DNA from: an uncultured Gammaproteobacteria bacterium
GTDB lineage: Bacteria > Pseudomonadota > Gammaproteobacteria > Steroidobacterales > Foliamicaceae
Assembly: GCA_951828235.1 (NCBI GenBank)
Contig: OX639965.1
Span: forward strand, 2,309,556-2,373,555
Length of the DNA stretch: 64,000 bases
Direction of reading: 5' to 3'
Within the stretch, counting starts at the first letter, position 1, and every line of letters begins with the position of its first letter. The notes beneath the pieces are model-generated. The model ran no database searches, was not told the origin of the DNA, and saw only the letters and a program-made list of their open reading frames with translations. The translations under genes were made by a program, and so were the position numbers. Shown here one piece after another: positions 24,147-32,060 of this stretch.

Positions 24147-24669
24147 CGAAGTGCTCTCTTGCCTTCTTGCTGCCGCGGAGGATCAGCGACTTGACGGTCC
24201 CGAGCGGAATCCCCGTCAGTTCGCTCACCTCACCGTGCGAGTAACCGTAAGCATAATTCAGTACCATGGCGGCGCGCTCCCGCTCCGACAGAATTGAAAG
24301 GACCCGCTGCAACTCCAGGGCGCTTTCCGGCGCCTCTCGTGCAGAGCCGCCCTTAAGCGTTTTCTGATCCAGTTCAAATCGTTCCATCATCTGGTTTCTC
24401 CGGCCCGATGAGCGACGGCTCTGCAGGAACTCGTTGTATGCAATTTTCATCAGCCATTGGGCAAAGCGCGCCGTATCCTTCAGATCCCTGATCCGGGCCC
24501 AGGCACGAACGAAGGCGTCCTGGGCGAGATCGTCCGCTTCGTCATGGTCCCCGCAAAGATGCCGCAGCCACCCCCGCACGCGCCCCTGGTGCCGGGTGAC
24601 CAACTCCCCGTAGGCCGCGTGATCATCGGCCCGGGCGCGATGCACGAGTTGCTGGTCGCTCTCGCGCAT
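24133..24669 (-). CDS. ECF-family RNA polymerase sigma factor
   Basis: 178 residues. Region 2 is visible as YGELVTRHQGRVRGWLRHL and DEADDLAQDAFVRAWARI (about 20-60). Region 4 reads LSERERAAMVLNYAYGYSHG then EVSELTGIPLGTVKSLILRG (about 130-170). It would direct RNA polymerase to a small regulon when released from its anti-sigma factor. It is second in a three-gene leftward operon, 22 bp after the DUF6249 gene. The inducing signal is unknown. Confidence 0.93.
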   Translation of the reverse strand: MRESDQQLVHRARADDHAAYGELVTRHQGRVRGWLRHLCGDHDEADDLAQDAFVRAWARIRDLKDTARFAQWLMKIAYNEFLQSRRSSGRRNQMMERFELDQKTLKGGSAREAPESALELQRVLSILSERERAAMVLNYAYGYSHGEVSELTGIPLGTVKSLILRGSKKAREHFDAQA

Positions 24670-24691
24670 GATGTTTCCCGCAAGGAGGCGA

Positions 24692-25057
24692 TTACTTGGA
24701 GCGTGTCTTCAGAAACCACAAGGCGGTCAGTCCCAGGCCAATAAAAAAGGAAATAGTGCCCGCTACCACCATGGGATTTGGTGCGCCGTTTTCGCCCAGG
24801 AAGAAATGGTAGACCGCCGTTCCCAATCCGAACCCGATCAATGCCAGGCCCCATCGTATGTCCTGGTCCTTTTTGGGTGGACGCTTGGGATTGCTGATCG
24901 TTTCCAGAACTTCGGGCGGCAGTTCCTGGCCCCTTTCGATTGCAGCCCGGATTGTGGCCTGCAAGTCCTGGCGACCGCGATACTTGAAGTACTGGCTTCC
25001 AATGATCGACCCCCCGATCACCAGGAAAAGCGCTATGGGAACAAGAATGTCTTCCAT
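24692..25057 (-). CDS. DUF6249-type membrane protein
   Basis: About 121 residues from ATG 25057, preceded by GAGG; a TTG at 25075 adds six residues. An N-terminal hydrophobic helix (ILVPIALFLVIGGSIIGSQYF) is followed by a charged part with IRAAIERGQELPPEV, then two more membrane segments. This matches the DUF6249 pattern, often found with ECF sigma genes. It is the first gene of the sigma operon. The function is unknown. Confidence 0.75.
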   Translation of the reverse strand: MEDILVPIALFLVIGGSIIGSQYFKYRGRQDLQATIRAAIERGQELPPEVLETISNPKRPPKKDQDIRWGLALIGFGLGTAVYHFFLGENGAPNPMVVAGTISFFIGLGLTALWFLKTRSK

Positions 25058-25173
25058 CGTATGAATTCCTCGCAAGGATTGACGCTACATACTACCGATG
25101 CCCCTCGTGCGGCAATTGGATGCATGCGACGAATCAGATTGGGAAAGGCTGGTCGTCATGACACGATTCCCGT

Positions 25174-25194
25174 GTAGCACGAGAAACGTGCTAC
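25174..25194. promoter_or_regulatory. Inverted repeat upstream of the first VapBC-type pair
   Basis: GTAGCACG, 5-base spacer AGAAA, CGTGCTAC: a perfect 8-bp-arm palindrome 33 bp before the antitoxin start. A typical position for an autoregulatory antitoxin operator. Confidence 0.6.
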
Positions 25195-25227
25195 TATTCT
25201 CTTTCCCTAAGTTCTTTCGGGGACGCC

Positions 25228-25455
25228 ATGAATCTCACCATTACTGTTGATAAAGAGGTGCTCAAGCGCGCCCGTATCCGTGCCCTGGAGCAGGATACGT
25301 CGGTAAATGCCGTGCTGAGAGAGTATTTGAACTCGTATGCCGGCATCGCAGGCACGAAGCGTGAGGCGGTGGATCGCCTCGTGAGCCTGTCGCAGGATGC
25401 TTCGTCCCGCCGCGGCGACAGCGAATGGACGCGCGAGGATTTGCATGAGCGCTGA
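25228..25455 (+). CDS. VapB-type antitoxin (ribbon-helix-helix-like)
   Basis: 75 residues. The N-terminal MNLTITVDKEVLKRARIRAL followed by SVNAVLREYLNSY has the beta-strand/helix/helix pattern of ribbon-helix-helix antitoxins. The C-terminal tail (EWTREDLHER) would cover the toxin active site. It overlaps the PIN toxin gene by 11 bases. It is probably autoregulated at the palindrome 25174-25194. Confidence 0.85.
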   Translation: MNLTITVDKEVLKRARIRALEQDTSVNAVLREYLNSYAGIAGTKREAVDRLVSLSQDASSRRGDSEWTREDLHER

Positions 25456-25870
25456 GGTCGTTTTCGTCGACACCAATGTGCTGGTTTATCTGTTTGACGC
25501 CGATGCGCCGCGTAAACAGGTCCGCGCCCGTGCCGTATTGAACGAAGTCGCGGATAGCGCAATCGTCAGCACGCAGGTGCTGGGGGAATTTCACGTTGCC
25601 GTGACCCGCAAGCTGGCAAGACCGCTTGCGTTCGAACAGGCCCGGGCTGCCGTCGAGGCGCTTTGCGAGTTGCGGGTGCGTCCGATCCACGAGGGCCTGG
25701 TAAGGGCGGCAATTCGCCGCTCGCAAGCATCGCGCTTGTCGTACTGGGACGCTCTGATCGTGGAAACCGCGATTGAAGCCGAGGCGGCCGTATTGCTCAC
25801 CGAGGATATGCAGGATGGTCAGCAGTTCGGGGGTATGCGCGTGGCCAATCCATTCCTGCAGGCTGCCTAG
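25445..25870 (+). CDS. VapC-type PIN-domain ribonuclease toxin
   Basis: 141 residues from ATG 25445. The four PIN acidic positions are visible: FVDTNVLVY (Asp near 9), EFHVAVTRK (Glu), and YWDALIVETA (Asp), followed by LLTEDMQDG. PIN toxins cleave tRNA or rRNA using Mg2+ when the antitoxin is lost. It pairs with the ribbon-helix-helix gene just upstream. Confidence 0.92.
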   Translation: MSAEVVFVDTNVLVYLFDADAPRKQVRARAVLNEVADSAIVSTQVLGEFHVAVTRKLARPLAFEQARAAVEALCELRVRPIHEGLVRAAIRRSQASRLSYWDALIVETAIEAEAAVLLTEDMQDGQQFGGMRVANPFLQAA

Positions 25871-25877
25871 CCCGAGG

Positions 25878-26504
25878 CTATTGCCGGCGGCGGCGCCAGG
25901 CCTGGGCGATGTAGTGATCGAGGCTTACGTGGCGGCCGCCGCCCAGGTAGAACAGGGCCAGCAGCATCACGAAATAGGTCACGCCCAGCACCACGCCGTT
26001 GTTCAGGATCACGATGCTGCCGAACTCGGTGAACCAGCCGGTGTCGCCGTGCAGCGCCTCGCCCTGTTCGCGGAGGATGCGCCGGGCCTCGCTTAACCGC
26101 TCCCTCGCGTCGCCTACGTCTTCACTCGGGAAGGGACTGCGCGGATCGGCGGTAATCTGCCAGCCGTTCTTCCAGTGCACGGTGGTGACGGCGATGGTCA
26201 TCACGAACATCAGCGGGATGCACGCAAGCCGCGTGGCCAGTCCCAGCAGCAGCGCCACCGCGCCGACGACTTCAGTCGCCGTGGCCATAAAGGCCATCAG
26301 TTCGGGCAGCGGATAGCCCAGCCGGTCGAAATACCGGGCGGTAAATTCAAGGCCCCTCTCGGGGTGCCACTTGTTCGTTCCGGCCACCCAGAAAACGGGC
26401 ACCAGGTACAAACGGATCGCCAGGGGCGCCAGCCAGTCGACCGCGTGCAGGCGTTTCATCCCGCCGCAGGCAAACCGGACAATAGAGTTCAGCCAATTAT
26501 TCAT
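25878..26504 (-). CDS. DoxX-family membrane protein
   Basis: About 208 residues from ATG 26504. Four membrane segments with the DoxX pattern: LAIRLYLVPVFWVAGTNKW, then TATEVVGAVALLLGLATRLA, MFVMTIAVTTVHW and a C-terminal pair. A hydrophilic insert (about 130-160) sits before the last helix. DoxX proteins are integral membrane proteins linked to quinone-type redox reactions or metal-RiPP operons. It is convergent with the VapC gene with a gap of 7 bp. Confidence 0.85.
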   Translation of the reverse strand: MNNWLNSIVRFACGGMKRLHAVDWLAPLAIRLYLVPVFWVAGTNKWHPERGLEFTARYFDRLGYPLPELMAFMATATEVVGAVALLLGLATRLACIPLMFVMTIAVTTVHWKNGWQITADPRSPFPSEDVGDARERLSEARRILREQGEALHGDTGWFTEFGSIVILNNGVVLGVTYFVMLLALFYLGGGRHVSLDHYIAQAWRRRRQ

Positions 26505-26647
26505 GGCGCAGCAGAATAGCACGCCCTCGGGGAGGAGCGGGCATTCGGATTCTCGGCATCGAGGGCGAAAGCGCCTTTGCTTTCAAGAGGGGACCAATAC
26601 TTGATTCCGAGGAAATCGAGCTGTAGGATGGGCTGCCTTATTAGTTG

Positions 26648-26663
26648 ATATGGGCACCCATAT
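26648..26663. promoter_or_regulatory. Inverted repeat at the start of the second VapBC-type pair
   Basis: ATATGGG, 2-base spacer, CCCATAT. It overlaps the first base of the proposed TTG start of the antitoxin gene, so a bound repressor would block the promoter or the start region. Confidence 0.55.
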
Positions 26664-26908
26664 TGAAGACTACGATTGAGATTGCAGACGACCTGGTGAA
26701 GACTGCAAAAGCCTATGCGGCACAAGAAAACATTACGCTGCGCGCCTTGATCGAGCGCGGTCTGCGCCTGGCGCTGCGCTCGGACAGTCAGAGCAGGCGC
26801 TTCGCGCTGCGGGATGCCAGTGTAGAGGGTCGAGGTCTCAAGGCGCCTTTCAACGACGCGGACTGGGCTCGGGTTCGCGCGTCGATCTATGAGGGACGCG
26901 GCGGTTGA
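26663..26908 (+). CDS. VapB-type antitoxin
   Basis: 81 residues from TTG 26663 (MKTTIEIADDLVKTAKAYAA), the usual VapB opening; TTG 26645 would add six residues. The helix NITLRALIERGLRLAL and the acidic/aromatic tail NDADWARVRASIYE are typical of VapB proteins. Its stop overlaps the toxin start. Confidence 0.85.
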   Translation: MKTTIEIADDLVKTAKAYAAQENITLRALIERGLRLALRSDSQSRRFALRDASVEGRGLKAPFNDADWARVRASIYEGRGG

Positions 26909-27339
26909 TTGCAATGGACACCAACATCCTGGTGTATGCGCACCGGGCTGATTCGCAGTGGCATGATCGTGCAAAGTCCTGCATCAAATCGCTGGCCCAG
27001 GGGCGCATCAGTTGGGGTTTGCCCTGGCCCTGTGTCCATGAGTTCCTGGCAATCGCCACTCATCCCGGAATCTTTGATCCTCCTTCAACGGTCACGCAGG
27101 CCATTGATCAGGTTAACGCCTGGCTCGAGTCTCCGGTCGCCGTGCTGATAGGTGAAAGTCAAGAGCATTGGGAAATCCTCACCGACTTGCTGCGGGAAGG
27201 CCGGGTTACCGGCCCCCTGGTCCATGACGCACGCGTTGCAGCGGTATGCATTGCGCATGGAGTTACGGAGTTGTGGACGGCTGATCGTGACTTCAGCCGC
27301 TTTCCTGGCCTGGGAACCCGCAATCCCCTGCAGGGTTAA
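26905..27339 (+). CDS. VapC-type PIN-domain ribonuclease toxin
   Basis: 144 residues from TTG 26905, with ATG 26914 as alternative. PIN acidic motifs: AMDTNILVYAHR, HEFLAIATHP, VHDARVAAVC and WTADRDFSRFPGL. It forms the second PIN toxin-antitoxin pair within 2 kb. The family (about 140 residues with the WTADRDF motif) differs from the first toxin, so the two pairs are not a recent duplication. Confidence 0.92.
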   Translation: MIAMDTNILVYAHRADSQWHDRAKSCIKSLAQGRISWGLPWPCVHEFLAIATHPGIFDPPSTVTQAIDQVNAWLESPVAVLIGESQEHWEILTDLLREGRVTGPLVHDARVAAVCIAHGVTELWTADRDFSRFPGLGTRNPLQG

Positions 27340-27359
27340 CGGCGAGAAAGCCCGATCCA

Positions 27360-28427
27360 TTGGCTGAGTACGACGTTGCAGTGGTCGGGGCCGGGTTTGC
27401 CGGGCTGGCCTGCGCGCGGGAGCTTGCGGGCAGCGGCCTGAAGGTGCTGGTGATCGAGAAGAAGCGCAATGCCGGCGATCACATTCACACCACCGGCATC
27501 CTCGTCAAGGAAGCGCAGGACGAGTGGGCGGCGCCGGCGAACCTGGTGCGGGCGATCAGGCGCGTGCGCGTGTATGGGCCCAGCTTGCGCTCGGCGGTGG
27601 TGGAGCGGGACGACTATTTCTTCCTGGCCACGGATACGGCCGGGCTGCTCGGCTGGCTGCAGGAAGAAACGCGAAAATCAGGCGTGGAAGTCCGCATCGG
27701 CGAAACCTTCCGTGGCGCCCGGCGGGAAAATGGCCACTGGGTGCTTGAGGAATCCGGGGCGGTATGTCGATTCCTGGTAGGCGCCGACGGCGCGCGCTCG
27801 CCGGTCGCCCGGCTCATGGATCTGGGCCGCAACACGCAATATCTGAAGGGCGTCGAGTACGCATACGAACCGCTGGACCAGGCCGAGCTGAGCCTTCACT
27901 GCTTTGTCGATCCGGAGTTCGCTCCCGGCTACATCGGCTGGGTGCTGCCTGGAGTGGGCGTCACGCAGGTGGGGCTGGCGTGTCACTCTCGGCATACGGT
28001 CGATCTTCGCGGGTTCATCCGGCGCATCGATCCCCTGTTCGGCCTGTCGAAGCGCAGGGTCCTGGAGAAGCGGGGCGGGATCATTCCCATCGGCGGCCTG
28101 CTGCGCAACTTCTACGGCGAGGGCGTACTGCTGCTCGGCGACGCGGCCGGAATGGTGTCGCCGCTGACGGCGGGCGGGATCCATCGCGCCTATCTGTACG
28201 GACGGCTCGGCGCGCAGGCGATTGCGCACCACCTGCAGGCGGGTGGGCCACATCCGGGAGAAGTGATCCGCAAGGGCTATCCGGGCCGCCCCTGGCAACA
28301 CGCGGCCCGATGGGTGTACGACCATCTGCCCGCGGGCGCGATGCTGGAGGCCGCGCTGCGCATGCCGCGCGTGTTCAGGCGCGTGGCGGGTAAGATCTTT
28401 TTCGATCGCATGAGCTGGCCGGAATGA
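27360..28427 (+). CDS. FAD-dependent oxidoreductase, geranylgeranyl-reductase-like
   Basis: 355 residues from a TTG start. The Rossmann FAD site is VVGAGFAGLACARELAGSG (8-26), and the second FAD motif is VGADGARSPVARL (about 140) with GVLLLGDAAGMVSPLTAGGI (about 255-274). The last is characteristic of the geranylgeranyl reductase / aromatic hydroxylase group. Such enzymes reduce isoprenoid double bonds or hydroxylate aromatics. The substrate is unknown here. It overlaps the next gene by ATGA. Confidence 0.88.
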   Translation: MAEYDVAVVGAGFAGLACARELAGSGLKVLVIEKKRNAGDHIHTTGILVKEAQDEWAAPANLVRAIRRVRVYGPSLRSAVVERDDYFFLATDTAGLLGWLQEETRKSGVEVRIGETFRGARRENGHWVLEESGAVCRFLVGADGARSPVARLMDLGRNTQYLKGVEYAYEPLDQAELSLHCFVDPEFAPGYIGWVLPGVGVTQVGLACHSRHTVDLRGFIRRIDPLFGLSKRRVLEKRGGIIPIGGLLRNFYGEGVLLLGDAAGMVSPLTAGGIHRAYLYGRLGAQAIAHHLQAGGPHPGEVIRKGYPGRPWQHAARWVYDHLPAGAMLEAALRMPRVFRRVAGKIFFDRMSWPE

Positions 28428-29209
28428 ACGAGGAAGACAAGGCCGGGGCGCAGCCTGCCCCGGTCGGTCTGAGGGCCCAGATCGACCTGCCGGCGCCGGT
28501 GGCGGTGTGGGTGCTCGGGGCGCACGCAATTGCCTTGTTGACGCCACTGCTCTTGCTTTGGGTGGTCTACGCAAACTGGGACTACGTTGCGGAACAAGCC
28601 AACGTACCCGCGCTCTTCTATGTGGCCGTGGCCTTCATGATGGCGTCGGGGGCGTTTGAGTTCGCCCAGAACACCGCGGACCGCTGGTACCTGCTGCCGG
28701 GCATGGGCAGCACGACCAGCCCGGCGCTGGCGGACTTCCTGTTCTACATGTGCAACGCGCTGAGCATGATGGCGCTGATCACCGCCTGCGTGGGCGTCAT
28801 CTGGTGGCTTCTGGCGGTCTGTGCGCTATTGGCCGGGGTCTTCGCTTTTCTTTACCTGACCGGGCGGCCGCCATACATGGCTTTCGGGGTACTTGGTTTT
28901 ATCTCCACGTTTGCGCTTTATTTCACCTTCGGAAATCCCATCGTGTTCCTGCAGATGGTTACCGGGCAGCTCACCTTGTACTTCTTCACGCTGCTGCTGA
29001 AGACGCGCGCGCAGGCGCTGCACGGCTGCGTGGCGCTGGTCAGCACTTCGGGGTTGTGGGTGATTGCCTGGGCGATCCACGGCAGCGCGCAGGGGAGGCC
29101 GCAAAGTTGGGTGCTGCTGGTCGTGCTGGCCGTGGCCGCGGGCGGGCTGGCTCTCGCTCTGAAGCCGCGGCTGGGCAGGCTGAGGGCGACGCCGCGCCGC
29201 CAGGGTTAG
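28424..29209 (+). CDS. Integral membrane protein, unknown family
   Basis: 261 residues with about seven hydrophobic segments, starting AVWVLGAHAIALLTPLLLLW. A conserved-looking FEFAQNTADRWYLL lies after the second helix. I do not recognise the family. It is translationally coupled to the geranylgeranyl-reductase-like gene and may serve the same lipid or isoprenoid pathway. Its end overlaps the convergent DUF2063 gene by 4 bp. Confidence 0.8.
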   Translation: MNEEDKAGAQPAPVGLRAQIDLPAPVAVWVLGAHAIALLTPLLLLWVVYANWDYVAEQANVPALFYVAVAFMMASGAFEFAQNTADRWYLLPGMGSTTSPALADFLFYMCNALSMMALITACVGVIWWLLAVCALLAGVFAFLYLTGRPPYMAFGVLGFISTFALYFTFGNPIVFLQMVTGQLTLYFFTLLLKTRAQALHGCVALVSTSGLWVIAWAIHGSAQGRPQSWVLLVVLAVAAGGLALALKPRLGRLRATPRRQG

Positions 29210-29964
29210 CGGCGGGCGCCGAGCAGCACTCCGATGCGGCGGAAGCGGCGGAGCTGCGCTTCGCCCTGCTTGATCAATGGGGGCCGGGCATCCGCCGGCG
29301 CCTGCTGCATCATGTTTTCCAGCAGCTCGGCGCCTGTTTGCGTGCTGCCGTCGAGGATCATGGCCAGCAGCCCCGCGGAAAGCACGCCCAGTTCTTCGGT
29401 CCGCATGCGGCCTGCGCTGTCGCGCCTCAACAGGAGGAAGGAAGGCACGTCGGGAGGCGCATCATCCAGCTTTTCGCTCTTGCCGCGGTGCACGGGGTAG
29501 CGCAGGGTAAGCAGGCGCAGTAGCGGCGAAGGCGCGGGGACGCCGGCAATGACGTCGCCTTCGGGGTCGATCTCCGGGTTCGGCGCCGGGTCGGCGGCAT
29601 TGCGCAGTCTGCGCTTCTCCGATTCGTAGAGCAGGAGTTCGCCCAGCCACTGGGGGTCGTTCGCGCGATTTGGCTGGGCCTTGCGGTACCAGGCGTGCAG
29701 TTCGCCGGCCATTCGCGGGAAATACGGTGTTTCGGCACGGTGTTCGCGCAAAAAGTCCCGAATGAGGTCGGAAAACGCCGCCTTTCCGAGTTGCTTGCGC
29801 GCCACCGGGAAATTGGCTCCCAGCAAGCGTGACACGTTGCCGAACACGAGGCGCCGATAGATGGCGAGACGCCGGTCCTCGGGGCCTTCCGGCGGCGGGT
29901 TGGCCTGGGGGTCGCGCAGGTGGGCGGTCAGCTGCCGCTGCAGGGCCTGAAAGTCATTGGTCAT
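29206..29964 (-). CDS. DUF2063 protein (BufC/MbnC-like partner)
   Basis: 252 residues. The N-terminal DUF2063 domain (about 5-95) shows LAIYRRLVFGNVSRLLGANF and FLREHRAETPYFPRMAGEL, and the C-terminal part is less conserved. These proteins partner DUF692 iron oxidases and help bind the peptide substrate. It overlaps the DUF692 gene by ATGA. Confidence 0.88.
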   Translation of the reverse strand: MTNDFQALQRQLTAHLRDPQANPPPEGPEDRRLAIYRRLVFGNVSRLLGANFPVARKQLGKAAFSDLIRDFLREHRAETPYFPRMAGELHAWYRKAQPNRANDPQWLGELLLYESEKRRLRNAADPAPNPEIDPEGDVIAGVPAPSPLLRLLTLRYPVHRGKSEKLDDAPPDVPSFLLLRRDSAGRMRTEELGVLSAGLLAMILDGSTQTGAELLENMMQQAPADARPPLIKQGEAQLRRFRRIGVLLGARR

Positions 29965-30788
29965 GCGCTGGCGCGCTGGACGTCGCGGATTCGGGTTACC
30001 TCGGCCAGCAGTTCCGGCAGGGGCGGCTGGTTGAAGTCGCGTTCCAGGACGGTGGGACGGGGGCCCAGGCGCCGGTAGGCGTATTCGAGCAGGTCCCAGA
30101 CTTCCTCCTTGACGGACGCGCCGTGCGTATCGATCAGCAGGTCCGGCGCTTCGTCGTAGTGGCCCGCGGTGTGCAGGTACAGCACCCGATCAGCGGGAAT
30201 GGCGTCGAGGAAGGCGCGCGGGTCGAAACCGTGGTTGGTGCTGTTTACATACACGTTGTTGACATCGAGCAGCAGACCGCAGTCCGCTTCTTCCAGCACC
30301 GCGGTCAGGAACTCGGCATCGTCCATTTCCGCGCCCATCGATGCGTAGTAGGACACGTTTTCCACGGCGATTCGCCGGCCCAGGATGTCCTGCACCCGCC
30401 GGATTCGCCCGGCCACATAGCGAACGGCTTCGCCGGTATACGGGATCGGCAGCAGATCGTAGAGCTGGCCCTCGTCGCCGGTGTAGCTCAGGTGCTCGGA
30501 ATAGAGCCGCACGCCGTATTCGTCCATCCAGGCGCCCACGTCGCGCACCAGCGTCTCGTTGAGGGGATGGGGGCCGCCGATCGACAGCGAGAGGCCGTGG
30601 GCGATGACCGGCCAGCGCTCGGTGAAGAAACCGAGCCGGCTGCCGAGCGCGCCGCCCACGCCGATCCAGTTTTCGGGGGCCAGCTCGAAGAAATCGACTT
30701 CTTCGGGCGGTTCTTTCGTGAACGGCTTGAGATAGGGGCGGCGGAGGCCGAGGCCGGCGCCGGAGATTCCATCGATTGCGGGGGTCAT
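29961..30788 (-). CDS. DUF692 multinuclear non-heme iron oxidase (BufB/MbnB-like)
   Basis: 275 residues from ATG 30788, preceded by GGGAG; an ORF start at 30887 would overlap nth. TIM-barrel metal-binding motifs are visible: HGLSLSIGG, YSEHLSYTG, ENVSYYAS, LLLDVNNVYVNSTNHG, HTAGHYDE and LERDFN. Family members modify Cys or other residues of short precursor peptides (methanobactin, bufferin, TglH systems). It lies 14 bp after nth, at the tail of the cox operon. No precursor peptide gene was found next to it. Confidence 0.92.
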   Translation of the reverse strand: MTPAIDGISGAGLGLRRPYLKPFTKEPPEEVDFFELAPENWIGVGGALGSRLGFFTERWPVIAHGLSLSIGGPHPLNETLVRDVGAWMDEYGVRLYSEHLSYTGDEGQLYDLLPIPYTGEAVRYVAGRIRRVQDILGRRIAVENVSYYASMGAEMDDAEFLTAVLEEADCGLLLDVNNVYVNSTNHGFDPRAFLDAIPADRVLYLHTAGHYDEAPDLLIDTHGASVKEEVWDLLEYAYRRLGPRPTVLERDFNQPPLPELLAEVTRIRDVQRASA

Positions 30789-30802
30789 TCGTCTCCCGGA
30801 TT

Positions 30803-31444
30803 CTACTCGTTGGGGCGCAGGCGCTTCGGGTATTCGCAGAGGTCGGCGATCACGCATTCGTGGCAGCGGGGCTTGCGCGCCTGGCACACGTAGCGGCCGT
30901 GCAGGATCAGCCAGTGGTGGGCGTGCTGCAGGTATTCCTTCGGGGTCAGGCGCATGAGCCGCTTCTCAACCTCGAGCACGTTCTTGCCCGGCGCGATCCG
31001 GGTGCGGTTGGAGAGGCGGAATACGTGCGTGTCCACGGCGATCACCGGCACGCCGAAGGCGGTGTTCAGGATCACGTTGGCGGTCTTGCGGCCGACTCCG
31101 GGCAGCGCTTCCAGCGCCTCGCGCTCGCGCGGGACCTGCCCGCCGTGCTTCTCGAGCAGAATCCCGCTCAGGGCCACCAGGTTGGCCGCCTTGGCGTTGA
31201 ACAGGCCGATCCGGCGGATGTGCCTGCGGATGCCCGCCTCGCCCAGCGCCAGCATGGCTTCGGGCGTGTCCGCCTCGGCGAATAGAGTCTTCGTGGCCTG
31301 GTTTACGCTGACGTCGGTGGCCTGGGCGGACAGCACCACGGCCACCAGCAGCTCGAAAGGCGAGCCGTAGGCAAGCTCCGTCGTGGGGCGCGGATTGGCC
31401 CGGCGCAAGCGCCGGAAGATCTCCGCTCGCTTTTCGGCGTTCAG
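30803..31444 (-). CDS. nth: Endonuclease III
   Basis: 213 residues if it starts at CTG 31444, which overlaps the upstream cytochrome stop (CTGA) and aligns with residue 1 of E. coli Nth. No ATG or GTG lies nearby; TTG 31408 would shorten it by 12 residues. The helix-hairpin-helix is LEALPGVGRKTANVILN, the catalytic Lys is in that segment, the Asp is in VDTHVFR, and the [4Fe-4S] cluster has four Cys in CQARKPRCHECVIADLC. It removes oxidised pyrimidines from DNA. Confidence 0.93.
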   Translation of the reverse strand: MNAEKRAEIFRRLRRANPRPTTELAYGSPFELLVAVVLSAQATDVSVNQATKTLFAEADTPEAMLALGEAGIRRHIRRIGLFNAKAANLVALSGILLEKHGGQVPREREALEALPGVGRKTANVILNTAFGVPVIAVDTHVFRLSNRTRIAPGKNVLEVEKRLMRLTPKEYLQHAHHWLILHGRYVCQARKPRCHECVIADLCEYPKRLRPNE

Positions 31445-32043
31445 CGCTTGGCCGTGACCAGCCCCGGCTGGCTTGCGTAGAACTCGGACAATTCGTTCAG
31501 CTGCTCGTCGCTGAGCATGTTGAGGAAGGCGTTCATCGAAATGTCGCTGCGATCGCCGTTCAGGTACTGACGGATGGTCTCGTTCAGGTAGTCGGCATGC
31601 TGGCCGGCCAGGTGCGGAAACTCGGTCGTGATGCTGACGCCGTTTACCCCGTGGCAGGATACGCAATAGATGCCGGACTCGGGTGGCTGGACCTCGGTGT
31701 CGGCCTCTACGGCTGCCTCTTGTCCAAAGAAGGCGCCGATGTCCTTGAGGTCCTGTTCGCTCAGGTCGGCGGCCTGGGCGTGCATGCCGTCATGCACGCG
31801 ATCGTCGCCCGCGTAGCCCTTGAGCGCCTTGATGATGTAGTTGGGGTTCTGACCCCCCAGGCGAGGCACGTGGTAGGGCGGGTAGGTGGTCATGTTGCCT
31901 TCGATTCCGTGGCAGCCCAGGCAGGGATCGGAGAGTATGCGCCCGCGTTCCGGGTCGCCCGCATTCGGGTCGTCCTGGGCCGCCAGTTGCGAGGACATGG
32001 CCGCCGCCACCAGCAAGGTCGCCGCCAGCAATTTCTTGTTCAT
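31441..32043 (-). CDS. Diheme c-type cytochrome, c4-like
   Basis: 200 residues from ATG 32043, opening a signal peptide (MNKKLLAATLLVAAAMSSQL). Two haem sites, CLGCH and CVSCH, and Met-containing segments in each half (DGMHAQAADL, SMNAFLNMLSD). Cytochrome c4 carries electrons to terminal oxidases, and this gene follows coxC directly, so that role is likely. Confidence 0.92.
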   Translation of the reverse strand: MNKKLLAATLLVAAAMSSQLAAQDDPNAGDPERGRILSDPCLGCHGIEGNMTTYPPYHVPRLGGQNPNYIIKALKGYAGDDRVHDGMHAQAADLSEQDLKDIGAFFGQEAAVEADTEVQPPESGIYCVSCHGVNGVSITTEFPHLAGQHADYLNETIRQYLNGDRSDISMNAFLNMLSDEQLNELSEFYASQPGLVTAKR

Positions 32044-32060
32044 GCTCTGAGTAGCCTCCG

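Noticed and set aside
29829-30893. A 354-codon frame opposite the DUF692 and DUF2063 genes
   Set aside because: Compositional shadow of two well-supported genes on the other strand.
29206-31444. A bufferin-type precursor peptide beside the DUF692-DUF2063 pair
   Set aside because: I looked on both strands for a short signal-peptide ORF with Cys residues and found none. The gaps there are 14 bp or less.
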